Assembly: GCF_026262505.1 (NCBI RefSeq)
Contig: NC_067206.1
Location: forward strand, 186,001-250,000
Length of the DNA: 64,000 bases
Origin: Trichomonas vaginalis G3
Taxonomy: Eukaryota; Parabasalia; Trichomonadida; Trichomonadidae
Reading direction: 5' to 3'
Below, one piece after another: positions 30,548 through 41,541 of the stretch. The translations under genes and the position numbers were made by a program. The notes beneath the pieces were generated by a model. The model did no database searches, had not been told where the DNA came from, and saw only the letters and a program-made list of their open reading frames with translations. Positions within the stretch are counted from its first letter, which is position 1, and each line of letters opens with the position of its first letter.

Positions 30548-32872
30548 CTAAACAATTGCATGACAACTCATTTCAGACACCCAGTTCTGAGAAGAAGAAA
30601 TATCACTCCAGTTGAAGTTGAAGTTTGCCTTCAGTGCTGCTATCAGTCCCTCGTTCTGTTTGTCGTTCTTTCCGCACTTAATTATCTTTCTAATTGCCTT
30701 TCTTTCGTTTCCTGGCGGAATTTTCTCTGCAACACTCAGAGGAACGTCAATGTTCTTGCAGACAATGGATCCAATGGCCTCAATCGCAAACTTACTGTTG
30801 ATACTAGTAGAAGCACCAACAATATACTTAATAAGTTTCTTTCTGTACAAATCTTTCGAAATTATGAGAAATCTCGCTGTATAAATCAACGCGCGTGAAT
30901 ATCTGTAATATCCAGGCATGTTGTTGTCGTTCTCAACCAAATCTATCAGAAAAGTGATCAAATTCGAAACCAAATTTTCGCATTTCGCCATGAACAAAGG
31001 AGCGGAAGCAAATGTTGCGCACAGCTTGCAGAGGTCCCTGTACTTCTTCTGCTTGCGAAGGCTCTTGATGTACTCGAAGATTTCGCCTTGTTTCGACACA
31101 ATGTTCGTATTTATCGATTTGTCCAAAAGTCGGGCCATCAAAACCGGAATAATCGGCAATTCTGACTTCATGGCCTTTCCCACGATGTCTATGATCAATT
31201 TGCTGTCGGAATTGATCAGGGCGGTGGATCTGTCGGGGAATTTGGTCAGATAGTCGGTGAAGTAGGTCAGGAAGCCTATAAATGTCCTCGGCATGAAAGA
31301 TGTGGGAGATCTGAAGTAAATTAAGGCTGTTTTCAGGTTGATACAGTCAAGAGCGGCCAATCTAATGTTCCTCATCCATATCTTATGCGAGTGGTAGCTC
31401 ATGTAGTTGCAGTACCGCTCAAATTGGCAACTCAAAGACAAAATGTCGAGACAAGCTGTTGTCATTATGAAGGAATGGTCCCAGAACTGCATGATGGACA
31501 TGGAGAACTCGAAAAATGGCTCAACAGCTGACGCGTCCCATAAAATTCTGGAAAATTTTGATAAAACTGTAGGAACCCAACGATCTATTAGGTTATTGTT
31601 GAACCTTATGCATAATGTATATGCTGCTTCTACTAAAGATTGATTTTTATCGATATTTCCAACTAATGAATTTAAAAATTTGTAACAAAGCCTTCTAAAC
31701 GAGGAATCCATGTATGTCTTGATCATAGTATCAACTATTGTGAATATTTCCTTCCTGTTTTCGTTGATACACTCAATTGTTGCCAAAGATCCAGATAAAT
31801 ACAGTCCGCAAACGATCATTGTGTCTGCAAGCTGTCTAAGACCAGCCACATTCTGGTTTAGAGTGTAGTAGCGCGTTCCGTATTGAAAATGGTACATGAA
31901 TTCCGAAGATTTCAGAAAATGTCTGAAAAGAATGGCAAAAGCGTCCTGCCACGTGCCACAGCTAGTGACTTTGTTGTACAGAGCGTATGCTTCAGCGAAC
32001 ATCGTGTCCAGATCTTGTGTATTCATGTAGACATAAAGTAATAAAAGTAAATCAAACGTATCCAAGAAAATTCGACGATAATTTCCGAGAAAAGTGATGT
32101 CGAAACCGGAGTATGAGTAGGCCAAAAGCGAAAATGGCGGTAAATCGTTCTCATTTACGATTTTGCTCATGTCGAAGTTCAAAAAATTGAATAATAATGG
32201 GTTAAGACATGACAACTTGACGATATCGGAGAGAAACATGGAGCCTTCTTCTGGTTTTCGCTTGAATGCGGAATTTGCGAGAAATGTCATGATGCTGGAC
32301 GTAATTACGAGTACTGGGAATTCATTGTTGGTCTTGAGGGACTGGTAGAGCTCGTCAATATAGAATTTGCAGAGAGTAAAAATGGTTTGAAACTGATCAT
32401 ATGGTAAATCAGGGTTGTAGAGTGCTCCAATGTTCAGGTATAGTCCCAACTTGCTGTTTTTTATGTCCGGATAAACAAGTGTTATGAGTTGGATAATTCG
32501 AGATGATTTTTCTGGCTGTTGGCATAGTAAATATAGCTGTATGATGTCTATTATGTCGCTTTTCTTGGGATTTTGAGTGGTTGGAGGCAAAATTTTGGCA
32601 ACAAACTCAGGATTCCAAGTTTCTTCGATATCATAATCAATTGGTGGCGTAATTAACGCAATTTCTTTATTTCTAGCGACAAATTCTTTTATTGCGTCCT
32701 CTGTTGCTAATAATCCTTGAATAAGTTTTACTTGGAATTGTAAATGATCTGTAGATTTCGCTAGATCCATATTATCATCTGCCTTACTCTTCTTTCTAAT
32801 AGATTCGACAAAGTTTCTAAATGAATCAGCCACAAAATAGTCTATTCGTGGATATGTAGTGGACGCATTCAT
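30548..32872 (-). CDS. Large helical protein, function unknown
   Basis: A 774-residue protein, almost wholly helical, with no signal peptide and no long membrane segment. The periodic LxxL and LL pairs suggest HEAT- or ARM-like helical hairpins, but no repeat is clear enough to name. The central part (nucleotides about 30900-31600) is richer in G+C than its ends. The long overlapping frames on the other strand look like shadows. Scaffold or complex subunit is a plausible guess; I do not recognise the family. Confidence 0.7.
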   Translation of the reverse strand: MNASTTYPRIDYFVADSFRNFVESIRKKSKADDNMDLAKSTDHLQFQVKLIQGLLATEDAIKEFVARNKEIALITPPIDYDIEETWNPEFVAKILPPTTQNPKKSDIIDIIQLYLLCQQPEKSSRIIQLITLVYPDIKNSKLGLYLNIGALYNPDLPYDQFQTIFTLCKFYIDELYQSLKTNNEFPVLVITSSIMTFLANSAFKRKPEEGSMFLSDIVKLSCLNPLLFNFLNFDMSKIVNENDLPPFSLLAYSYSGFDITFLGNYRRIFLDTFDLLLLLYVYMNTQDLDTMFAEAYALYNKVTSCGTWQDAFAILFRHFLKSSEFMYHFQYGTRYYTLNQNVAGLRQLADTMIVCGLYLSGSLATIECINENRKEIFTIVDTMIKTYMDSSFRRLCYKFLNSLVGNIDKNQSLVEAAYTLCIRFNNNLIDRWVPTVLSKFSRILWDASAVEPFFEFSMSIMQFWDHSFIMTTACLDILSLSCQFERYCNYMSYHSHKIWMRNIRLAALDCINLKTALIYFRSPTSFMPRTFIGFLTYFTDYLTKFPDRSTALINSDSKLIIDIVGKAMKSELPIIPVLMARLLDKSINTNIVSKQGEIFEYIKSLRKQKKYRDLCKLCATFASAPLFMAKCENLVSNLITFLIDLVENDNNMPGYYRYSRALIYTARFLIISKDLYRKKLIKYIVGASTSINSKFAIEAIGSIVCKNIDVPLSVAEKIPPGNERKAIRKIIKCGKNDKQNEGLIAALKANFNFNWSDISSSQNWVSEMSCHAIV

Positions 32873-33152
32873 TAAAACTTTATGATTTTGTTTGCTGTTT
32901 CAGAGTCAGATTTTGATTCGAAATCAAGGAAAAATGTTTTTGGATATGAAATCAAAGGGTTTTGCTTTTTTGAAATTTCAAAAAAGTGAAATTAAAAAGA
33001 TCATTGCTTTCTGACCATTTTATTGAAAAACAGAAACAAATACTTTAAAAAACACGATTCATAAAGTTTAATTCGAAAAACATTTGAGATAATCTAAAAT
33101 TTCCAAAAAAATTTTATTATTTATGAAGATCCAAAAAAATAAATATTTCCTT

Positions 33153-34433
<1,281 letters not shown>

Positions 34434-34435
34434 TT

Positions 34436-34443
34436 AAAAGTGA
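34436..34443 (-). promoter_or_regulatory. Initiator element of the PPi-PFK gene
   Basis: On the minus strand TCACTTTT lies directly before the start codon, a match to the Trichomonas Inr TCA(+1)Y(T/A). The A of TCA would give a leader of about 8 nucleotides. Confidence 0.75.
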
Positions 34444-34659
34444 AACGAAAAAACAGAATCACAATTTTTTGTATGTCAATATTCAATAGTTTGAATGAGG
34501 ATTGGTCGCATGCTTTTTCAAACAATATTCGATCTCATTTATAATAAGAATATTTATTTAATGGGAATTTCTCGCATATGTTCGTACATGAGCAAATACT
34601 ATACCTTTTGCGAATAAAGAATTTTTTCATAAAAAAAATTTTTTAGGAATTAGCATATC

Positions 34660-34820
34660 GGCGTTTTGCGACATTGCCAAACGCCAGATTTTAACCCGAC
34701 ATATGAGCATAAGCTCGTATATTGGAATAAACTCGACTTATTCCATATTAAAGTTATTATAATAATAAGGCACTTAATGTGCAAATCTAATTGAATTAGA
34801 AAATGCACATTAAGTGCCTT
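34660..34820. repeat. Run of four hairpins
   Basis: Four inverted repeats follow each other: GGCGTTT/AAACGCC (34660-34685), ATATGAGC/GCTCGTAT (34701-34720, one G-T pair), GGAATAA/TTATTCC (34724-34744) and a perfect 17-bp arm pair AAGGCACTTAATGTGCA with its complement (34767-34820). They lie upstream of the PFK gene. Could be a foldback element or part of a non-coding RNA. Confidence 0.6.
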
Positions 34821-36008
34821 TTATTGGAATATGTAATACCACATATGGAATACCGAAATCCGAGCATCAATTAGGAATGAACTAGTGCAAATTTTAGAAA
34901 TACAGTATTATGTTCAATTCAGGATAAAAATTGTTAGAAATTTATATTTACAAATGAGTAAATAAGTATTTTGTAAAGTTTTCGTTTGATTTTCAAGCTT
35001 GTTGGAGAAAATAATGAAAATAATTATTTATTTAAGCAATTTACACTAAAACTTTTTATGGAAATTGCAGTTCTAGCAATGTCTTAGAATTTAATTGTCA
35101 TTTAAAGTGTGAAATGCATTGATTTGCTAGTGAATGTAAATCGGGAATACAAAATTAATATAAATGAACGAAAAATCTTCTAAGAACATCCTAAAATCAA
35201 TCACCCTTTGAGTGGCTTTCATAATATATCTAGATGATAAACCAGAAATTGAACCCGCATATGGGTCCCATTCGGATAAATTGTAAACTATTCAAAAATA
35301 GTTTACAAAATTAATTTAGGTAATAATAAAATTTTTAATTGAGATAAATTAAAAAAAATCTTAGGAGAATGTTATGGATTTTCTTCATTGAACCATTGTT
35401 GTAAACAGAAATTCATCAAAAGTGACACTTCAGAAAAGCTAAAATATTGAATTTTTGGAACTTTTGATAGAGCACGTTTTTAAATATTAATTAAAGTAAA
35501 TGTATATTTTGTAAAGATTCTTTTTAATAAAAAAATAAAATTTTGAAGAAGAACACAAAATCTTCTGAAAAATAATATCACATAAACTCATATTATTTTC
35601 TAATATATAACTATTTTATATAAAAATCAAATTCAATGATCTTAAAAGCGAAGGATAAACCTCAAAATTTACGAATATAATGAGTGGGAATATAATGCTT
35701 ATCTATCATAAAACCATATGAAATATCAATTTTTGCTTTACGCCTAATTTTTGACGACAATTAGCAAAAAATGTTAAATGTTAACACTCAGTCCATTTGA
35801 ATATGAAAAATAAAATTGACTTTGATTAAATGTTTTTATTTATCATGCAATTCTTCTTGCGACCAAAGATTTGAATAAAAGTTCAAAAAATAAGATAGCT
35901 TAAAAAATAATATACGGTAGTGTTTACTAATAGATGAATAGTATATAAATTCTATTAAAATGGATTTGATCCAAAAAAATATAAAACCAAAAATAATTGT
36001 TATAATTT
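34821..36008. other. AT-rich spacer up to the Maverick
   Basis: Nearly 1.2 kb of AT-rich host DNA without a credible gene. A few short inverted words (for example TAAACTATT/AATAGTTTA near 35283-35305) are present. No RNA gene seen. Confidence 0.5.
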
Positions 36009-36265
36009 AAGGTCAGGTGAGTGGGGCTTCCAGGGGCTGCGCCCCTTCTAGCCCCTAAGAAATGGACACAAGAACGTAGAGGAGGACCAAACCCCAGCCG
36101 ACCAGCCGGTGACAAAACCAAAACCGTTGTTATTTACATCATATTAATGGTGTCACTTTTTAAATGTCACTTTTTTGTTTCACTTTTCACAAATTATATA
36201 TGTTTTCATGTTTTGTCACTTTTCTGTCACTTTTCAGGAAAAAACATTTTTATTATTATATATAA
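36009..36265. other. GC-rich left-edge segment of the outer Maverick
   Basis: Contains a G/C-rich palindromic stretch (GGGGCTTCCAGGGGCTGCGCCCC region near 36023-36056) unlike the flanking AT-rich DNA, then several TGTCACTTTT repeats (about 36150-36235) just before the methyltransferase start. It may be the terminal repeat of the outer element and its first promoter. Confidence 0.45.
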
Positions 36266-37084
36266 ATGAATTTTACAAAACCACCGTTACCGTTCTTTGG
36301 AAATAAGAGTAGATGTAAAGATATTCTATTGAGAGAACTTAAGAAACTACCGAATGGTCTAACATTTGTAGATTTGTTCGGTGGAAGTTTCTATATATCC
36401 CATTTGTGCCATACAATATTCCCAGACTCAAAGATTATATGCAATGACTTCGACAACTATATGGACCGTCTCAAACATATACCAGACACAAACAATATAT
36501 TGAAAGAGTTAAAAGAAAAGATACCTATAGGTAAGATGGAACGTATACCATTAGATAAGAAAAATATTGTGAGAGAGGTTTTGAAAAAAGCAGAATATAT
36601 AGACTGGGATAGTATATCTGCTAGACTATTATATAGTGGTGCTATAAGAGTTCATGACATTGAAACACTTATGTCAAAAGTTTTATATCTTAACTATACA
36701 AATGTTTTCAAAGAGAACATAGAAAAATATATTGAGGGTATAGAGTTTGTGAGATGTCATTGGACAGAGTTGTATGAAAAATATAAAGACAAGGAAAATG
36801 TTTTCTTTATAGTGGACCCGCCGTTCTATAACACATGCGATTTTCAATACCAAGTAGACTGGACTTTGAGAGACTCTTTAGAAACTTTAGACGTTTTACA
36901 TAACCATCCATGCTTTTACTTTACATCCGATAAAAGTGGTTTGGAAACCGTTATGAGATGGTTAGAGGACATACATGACTATGAGTTTAGATATGACAAG
37001 ATAGAATATGAGAGAGGTCCTATAAACTGGAGAAAGTGTCACAATAAAGAAATTTTACTAGTAAGTAAATGTGGTTTGAAATAG
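36266..37084 (+). CDS. D12-class DNA adenine methyltransferase (Maverick-borne)
   Basis: A 272-residue protein. Near the N-terminus is KPPLPFFGNKSR, the AdoMet-binding FxGxK-type motif, then FVDLFGGS, and at about residue 188 VDPPFYN, the DPPY-like catalytic motif. These are marks of Dam/D12 N6-adenine methyltransferases. It is the first gene of the outer element and reads rightwards. It could mark element DNA or host DNA. The frame looks whole. Confidence 0.85.
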   Translation: MNFTKPPLPFFGNKSRCKDILLRELKKLPNGLTFVDLFGGSFYISHLCHTIFPDSKIICNDFDNYMDRLKHIPDTNNILKELKEKIPIGKMERIPLDKKNIVREVLKKAEYIDWDSISARLLYSGAIRVHDIETLMSKVLYLNYTNVFKENIEKYIEGIEFVRCHWTELYEKYKDKENVFFIVDPPFYNTCDFQYQVDWTLRDSLETLDVLHNHPCFYFTSDKSGLETVMRWLEDIHDYEFRYDKIEYERGPINWRKCHNKEILLVSKCGLK

Positions 37085-37200
37085 GACTACTTGTTTTAGG
37101 TTTTTTCCATTGTGTCATTTATTTATTTGACGTGGCAGAAAGGTACAGAGAATATGAAGATGAACCAATGCCTGCAAATGTCCAGTATATGTACTCGTAA
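37069..37200 (+). CDS. Tiny single-TM protein
   Basis: A 43-codon frame overlapping the methyltransferase stop by 16 bp. Its first 20 residues (IGLLVLGFFHCVIYLF) are hydrophobic and the tail is acidic. Part of the outer Maverick; small membrane proteins are common in such elements. Function unknown. Confidence 0.5.
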   Translation: MWFEIGLLVLGFFHCVIYLFDVAERYREYEDEPMPANVQYMYS

Positions 37201-37223
37201 GAGATATTTTTATCTAATATTAA

Positions 37224-37585
37224 ATGGACGCACAGAACTTAGCGAATGCACAGCAACCTGGACAACCAAACCCAGAGAATATTCCAAATGAAGTTAGAAT
37301 ACAAACTGCAATGGCAAACTATGGTCAAGTGCCAACAGATGTACAAATGCAAACTGCCATGTCAAATGACGCTGCGTTAGGTTTGCCACCATGGTATGCA
37401 AATATGAGATGGAAAGAGTTTTATACAAACCTGAAGTGGGATATAAACAACTTTATGCAGATGACGCGAACACAGGAGTTGACCCAGAATATGTTTTCTA
37501 CCAGAGGAGAAACAGAATGTATGAGCTCCAGTTAAAGAATGCAATGGAACTCAGAAGGAAACGTAAGAGACTAGGCGGACATTAG
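37224..37585 (+). pseudogene. Small virion-like protein gene of the outer Maverick, broken
   Basis: A glutamine/asparagine-rich N-terminal part with a near-repeat (VRIQTAMANYGQVP, VQMQTAMSND) and a basic C-terminal part. The gene looks broken once. A T-rich TTTTTATCT leader precedes it. Family unknown. Confidence 0.5.
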
Positions 37586-37603
37586 ATTTTTACATATAGT
37601 AAA

Positions 37604-37846
37604 ATGGGTTTCTTTGGAAGAATAGGAAACTTCTTTCGAAATGTTGGAAGAGGTATATGGAATGGAATAAAAACCGTAGGAAGAGGAATTTGGAACGGAG
37701 TCAAAAATATTGGTAAAAGAGTAGGTCAGTTCGTTGGTATTATACCTAAAGACCCTGAACCAGAAGAACAAGCTCCTGTTATACAACAGCCTGAACCTGC
37801 ACCACAGTCTAGTTGGCAACCAAATCCAACACCTCAACCGTATTAA
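37604..37846 (+). CDS. Small amphipathic glycine-rich protein
   Basis: An 80-residue protein whose first 50 residues are a basic amphipathic region with repeats of G(R/K)GIWNG type, followed by a proline/glutamine-rich tail. It recalls the membrane-active internal capsid proteins (protein VI-like) of adenovirus-related elements, but this is by composition only. Confidence 0.6.
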   Translation: MGFFGRIGNFFRNVGRGIWNGIKTVGRGIWNGVKNIGKRVGQFVGIIPKDPEPEEQAPVIQQPEPAPQSSWQPNPTPQPY

Positions 37847-37850
37847 AAAA

Positions 37851-38699
37851 TTATATTTTTACCGTTCGATAGTAGTTGTATATGAAACTAAGTTCTAAGT
37901 AAAACGCATGGTATAATGGAATTATTCTCTTTCTTCCATCTGTTGTAAACCATACTTGAAAGTCTGAAATACTTCCACTCGGCGGTTCATATAACTTTGT
38001 AGGTTTTTCGTAAAAGTCATTTGCCAAGCATAAAAAAGAGTTTTGTGCACCAGAAAATGAAGCATGAACTATAATAGCAGCTGGGTCGAAAACATCTTTA
38101 AATAAATATGGTTCATCTCTTGCATATCGACTGTAGATATTTGCTAAAGGAAGTTCGACTTTCTGATTTAACATTCTTTGCAAATAATACCATGACATTG
38201 CAGTGAATTCTGTATATATTTGTTCGTCTTTCTTTGGATTGTCTTCGTAGATTTGAAATGACACTTGTGAATTTTGTTTGTCATATACAATTCTCACATA
38301 AAGTGTGCTCTCGGTATTTGCATATTCATCAGCATATTTTGCATAACATGAATTTATTTTATCTTCTATATTTTTTAACGCAGTCTGTAGAGAAGATGAA
38401 AGGTCAACTTGTATTAGCTCAATTTCTTCCCACATTTTTCGTTTCCCTTCAGATATATAATCTATATGAAACCTTACAATAAATGGAAAACTTTTATCTT
38501 CTACAGACACAAACTTCATTCTACGAAAGCCAATAGCTTTTGTGACAGATGGGTCTCTTAACCATCTTAACGGGTAGTCAAAACGATAGCCTTCATGCTT
38601 TACGGTCTCTGTCTCAAACTTTTGACCGACATTCGTAAAAAGTTCATCTAATGGTTTAGTTGTAGCAACTCTTGAATTTTCTTTTTCTATTGAAAGCAT
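37851..38699 (-). CDS. Virion-like protein, family of 59756-60637
   Basis: A 282-residue protein of the outer Maverick. It shares with the products at 43898-44755 and 59756-60637 an N-terminal YPxxW block, a VExxRxxRxV-like strand and a C-terminal region with SFSGxxxxFLCLAND and beta strands. A beta-rich virion component is likely. It looks whole and is divergent from the fibre gene. Confidence 0.65.
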   Translation of the reverse strand: MLSIEKENSRVATTKPLDELFTNVGQKFETETVKHEGYRFDYPLRWLRDPSVTKAIGFRRMKFVSVEDKSFPFIVRFHIDYISEGKRKMWEEIELIQVDLSSSLQTALKNIEDKINSCYAKYADEYANTESTLYVRIVYDKQNSQVSFQIYEDNPKKDEQIYTEFTAMSWYYLQRMLNQKVELPLANIYSRYARDEPYLFKDVFDPAAIIVHASFSGAQNSFLCLANDFYEKPTKLYEPPSGSISDFQVWFTTDGRKRIIPLYHAFYLELSFIYNYYRTVKI

Positions 38700-38717
38700 A
38701 TTTTATCTAGAATAAAA
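38700..38717. promoter_or_regulatory. 18-bp divergent promoter of the outer Maverick
   Basis: The spacer between two start codons is a near-palindrome, TTTTATCTAGAATAAAA, so each gene sees a T-rich TTTTAT(C/T)-type leader. The same design recurs at 56843-56859, 59740-59755 and 58433-58457. Confidence 0.6.
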
Positions 38718-40197
38718 ATGTCAAATGAAACAGCGTCTATGAGAGAAATACAACACAACCGACAACTCATTATACAAGCTCTAAATAAGAACACAACAAA
38801 CTTTTCAAACTATTCTAAGATATCTGAGTCATTGAAAGAAGGAAACTTAAAACTGACATTAAACCCAATGACAGATGAGTTTCTGTTTCAAGACAATAAG
38901 AACCATACTGTTTGTATAAATCCAAAAAAGGAACTTTAAACGAGAAACCTATAAAAGAACTTCTTTTGAAAGCAGATGTTGACAACAAAGCAGACAAAAC
39001 ATATGTAGACGATGCAATAGCAAAAGAAGAAGAAAGAGCTGACAAAGCTTATGCAACAAAAGAACATACTCATCCTGAACTAGCAGACAAAACATATGTT
39101 GACAATAAAATGTCAAGTGAAGTGACAAGAGCTGAAAACGAATATTCTAAAAAGACTCATACACATTCTATATCTGATATTACAAACTTAAACGTTAGCC
39201 TTGAAGAGAAAGCAGATAAGGGATTGGTGGCTAGTAAGTTAGAGAAGAAAGCAGATAAGGAATATGTGGATGAAAAAGATAACGAAATGAAAGAAAGGGT
39301 TGACTGGTACCATGAATGGACATCGAAGATTTTAAAAAGTAAAGCCGATACAGGATGGGTTTCAGGATGTTTAGACCTTAAAGCGGATAAAACATATGTT
39401 AACGATGAGTTAGAGAAGAAAGCAGACAAGAACCATACACATACCATTGCAAATATTACAAACTTACAAGAAACCTTAAACAGGAAAAGTGACGTTGGAC
39501 ATACACATTCTATATCTGAAATAACAGACTTACAAGAAACCTTAAACAGGAAAAGTGACGTTGGACATACACATACCATTGCAAATATAACAAACTTACA
39601 AGAAACATTAGAGACAAAAGCAGATAAAACATATGTCAATGAAATATACCAAAGTTTAGTTGGAACAAAAAATATTGAAACTATTGTTGGTGACTTTTCT
39701 TTCAATGAAGAAAACAAATATTTTAGATGGCAGTTTGTACATTCCTTAAAAAATGGTATACGGTATAAACTCATTCCGAAAAATAACAATGAAATGTATG
39801 TAAGCTATAAAAAGAACGATGGTACACAAGTTAAAGTTCCATTAGACAACAACTGCTACTTAAACTTATATGGAGACGAACAAAAGAAATATTTCCGAGT
39901 TTATGAAATGACAGATATGACATTGCCTGACCCAGCTCCAGCACCATACTATTATGACTATGGAGTTGATGTCAGAACACTACACACAAATGAACAAAAG
40001 CAAATATTATATTTAGAATATTATAGATATAAAAGATATAATGCAATAGAAAAAACGAGAATAGTATACTATTATACAGATGACAGAAATAAATATTATA
40101 GTCAAGACTTTACCTACCCTGAAAACATAAGATTATATTATAAAAAATATTCTGACACAAACCAGAAGAAACCTGAAATGGTTGCACTATATTTTAA
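38718..40197 (+). pseudogene. Phage-type fibre gene of the outer Maverick, left part, split by insertion
   Basis: The product has repeats of KADKTYVD and HTHxISDITNLQETL type, as in bacteriophage tail fibres, followed by a tyrosine-rich beta region. The gene is interrupted by the inner Maverick at its TTTAA target; the collar-like end lies on the other side, at 61935-62400. Besides the insertion it has about one further break. Confidence 0.75.
40193..40197. repeat. Target-site duplication, left copy
   Basis: TTTAA directly before the inner terminal repeat, equal to 61930-61934. Mavericks make 5-6 bp duplications. Confidence 0.8.
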
Positions 40198-40771
40198 AGT
40201 TAGTATACAAGTGTTGGGTACGGCGGCACTGCGTTCCACCTTATTCAACATAACCTTACCCAACATAACTTTAAATATTTACAAAACCGTTAACGTATAT
40301 TTTACAATACAAACGACAACACTAATTTAATCTTAAATATTTACAAAGTCACCAACCACTTCACCTCACTAACGAACTCACTAATGTAAAAAATAAACGT
40401 TCTCACTAACGACTTCACTAATGTTCTCATAAATTTTCCTCAATATCTTCATCATCAGTGTTAACCCTATTGTAGTCATACTTGAAGCCATAAACTTTCT
40501 CTAACTTCTTAACGTACAATTTACATAACTTACCTTCGTCATCGTATGGTTTAATGATATAACTATTTCTATCTTTATAAACAGTCAATGAAAAGTCAAC
40601 TGGTCTCGGATGTATTTGAAAGAACATGTTATGCTCAGGAAGGAAGAATAAATGTTTAAATGTATGTTTGTTATACTGTGGAATTCGAATGAGTTGCTTT
40701 TGTTCTGTCATTTACATAAAAATAAAAATTTTCAGTAAAAATAAAACTAATGAAATATTTTATTCCTCACT
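40198..40771. repeat. Left terminal inverted repeat, 574 bp
   Basis: Reverse complement of 61356-61929 without length difference; I saw no mismatch on reading. It contains a whole 94-codon gene and repeats of CACTAACGA/ACTAATG type at about 40360-40435. Confidence 0.92.
40427..40711 (-). CDS. 94-residue protein encoded inside the terminal repeat, left copy
   Basis: Identical to the product at 61416-61700. It is basic and beta-rich (FFLPEHNMFFQIHPRPV), ends in an acidic tail and has no motif I know. Preceded by TTTTTATTTTTATG. Reads towards the element end. The doubled copy is a result of its place in the repeat. Confidence 0.75.
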   Translation of the reverse strand: MTEQKQLIRIPQYNKHTFKHLFFLPEHNMFFQIHPRPVDFSLTVYKDRNSYIIKPYDDEGKLCKLYVKKLEKVYGFKYDYNRVNTDDEDIEENL

Positions 40772-41002
40772 GTCGTCTGCTTTCTCCAACTCTTTTAACT
40801 TCTTCTTAAGTTCAGCAATGTTGTCCTCATGAAGTTTAATCTTTCTCAAAATTCCTTCTTTATCTAATGGTTGCTTTATCTTTCTAAACTGAACTCTACC
40901 ATCCTTCATAGTATGAATGTAAAAACCTTCTGGAATAATTCCTGATTTAATGTATTCTACCAAAAACTTTTGTTTCATTGCTTCAGTGACTTTAGTCGTC
41001 AT
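40760..41002 (-). CDS. Small coiled-coil protein next to the terminal repeat
   Basis: An 80-residue protein with a beta-like middle (GFYIHTMKDGRVQFRKIKQPL) and a lysine/glutamate coiled coil at its end. The middle resembles the product at 43152-43567. I start it at the ATG after the TTTTTATTTGATTG leader. Its last codons reach into the repeat edge. Confidence 0.6.
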   Translation of the reverse strand: MTTKVTEAMKQKFLVEYIKSGIIPEGFYIHTMKDGRVQFRKIKQPLDKEGILRKIKLHEDNIAELKKKLKELEKADDSEE

Positions 41003-41052
41003 TTCAATCAAATAAAAATTTTAATATTAAATAAAAATAACGTTATTTTTTT

Positions 41053-41511
41053 TCAGTAAGGAAACGCAGGAGTTTTACGATTTATTTGAGGAGTAGGTTC
41101 TGGTTTAAATTTTGGAGTCGGTTTTGGAGTTGACTTTTGAACAGGAGTTTGTAATTCCATAGGTTCAGGAGTCATTGAAGGTGTTGTTTGTGAAGGCGTT
41201 GGTTTTGGCGAAGGTGTTGGAGTTTGTTTAACTTCAGCTACTTCAGTATTATTTACAACATTTGCTTTATTTCTTTTCAACATCATAACTGCTCCTGCTG
41301 TAGCTAGCAAACCTAGTGGGAGACCATATTTTATATAAGGACTTGACCAAATGCTATTTTTGACAGGAGCTGGTGGAACACCTAACCTTGGTGAGACTGC
41401 TCTTTGCCATTGTGCAGCTCGTAAGAAATATTCAATAGGTGCTCCATAATCGTTTGGTAAAGTTTGTTTCATAGATGGTGAAGGTTCGCGAGAGCTTGAT
41501 GAAGAACTCAT
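41053..41511 (-). CDS. Single-TM, proline-rich protein
   Basis: A 152-residue protein: a serine-rich N-terminus, a transmembrane helix near residues 60-76 (YGLPLGLLATAGAVMML) and a long threonine/proline tail with repeated TPSPKPTP-type words. It could be a minor virion or membrane protein. Looks whole. Confidence 0.6.
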   Translation of the reverse strand: MSSSSSSREPSPSMKQTLPNDYGAPIEYFLRAAQWQRAVSPRLGVPPAPVKNSIWSSPYIKYGLPLGLLATAGAVMMLKRNKANVVNNTEVAEVKQTPTPSPKPTPSQTTPSMTPEPMELQTPVQKSTPKPTPKFKPEPTPQINRKTPAFPY

Positions 41512-41541
41512 TTATAAACTTTAAAAATAAACGTTCATCCT

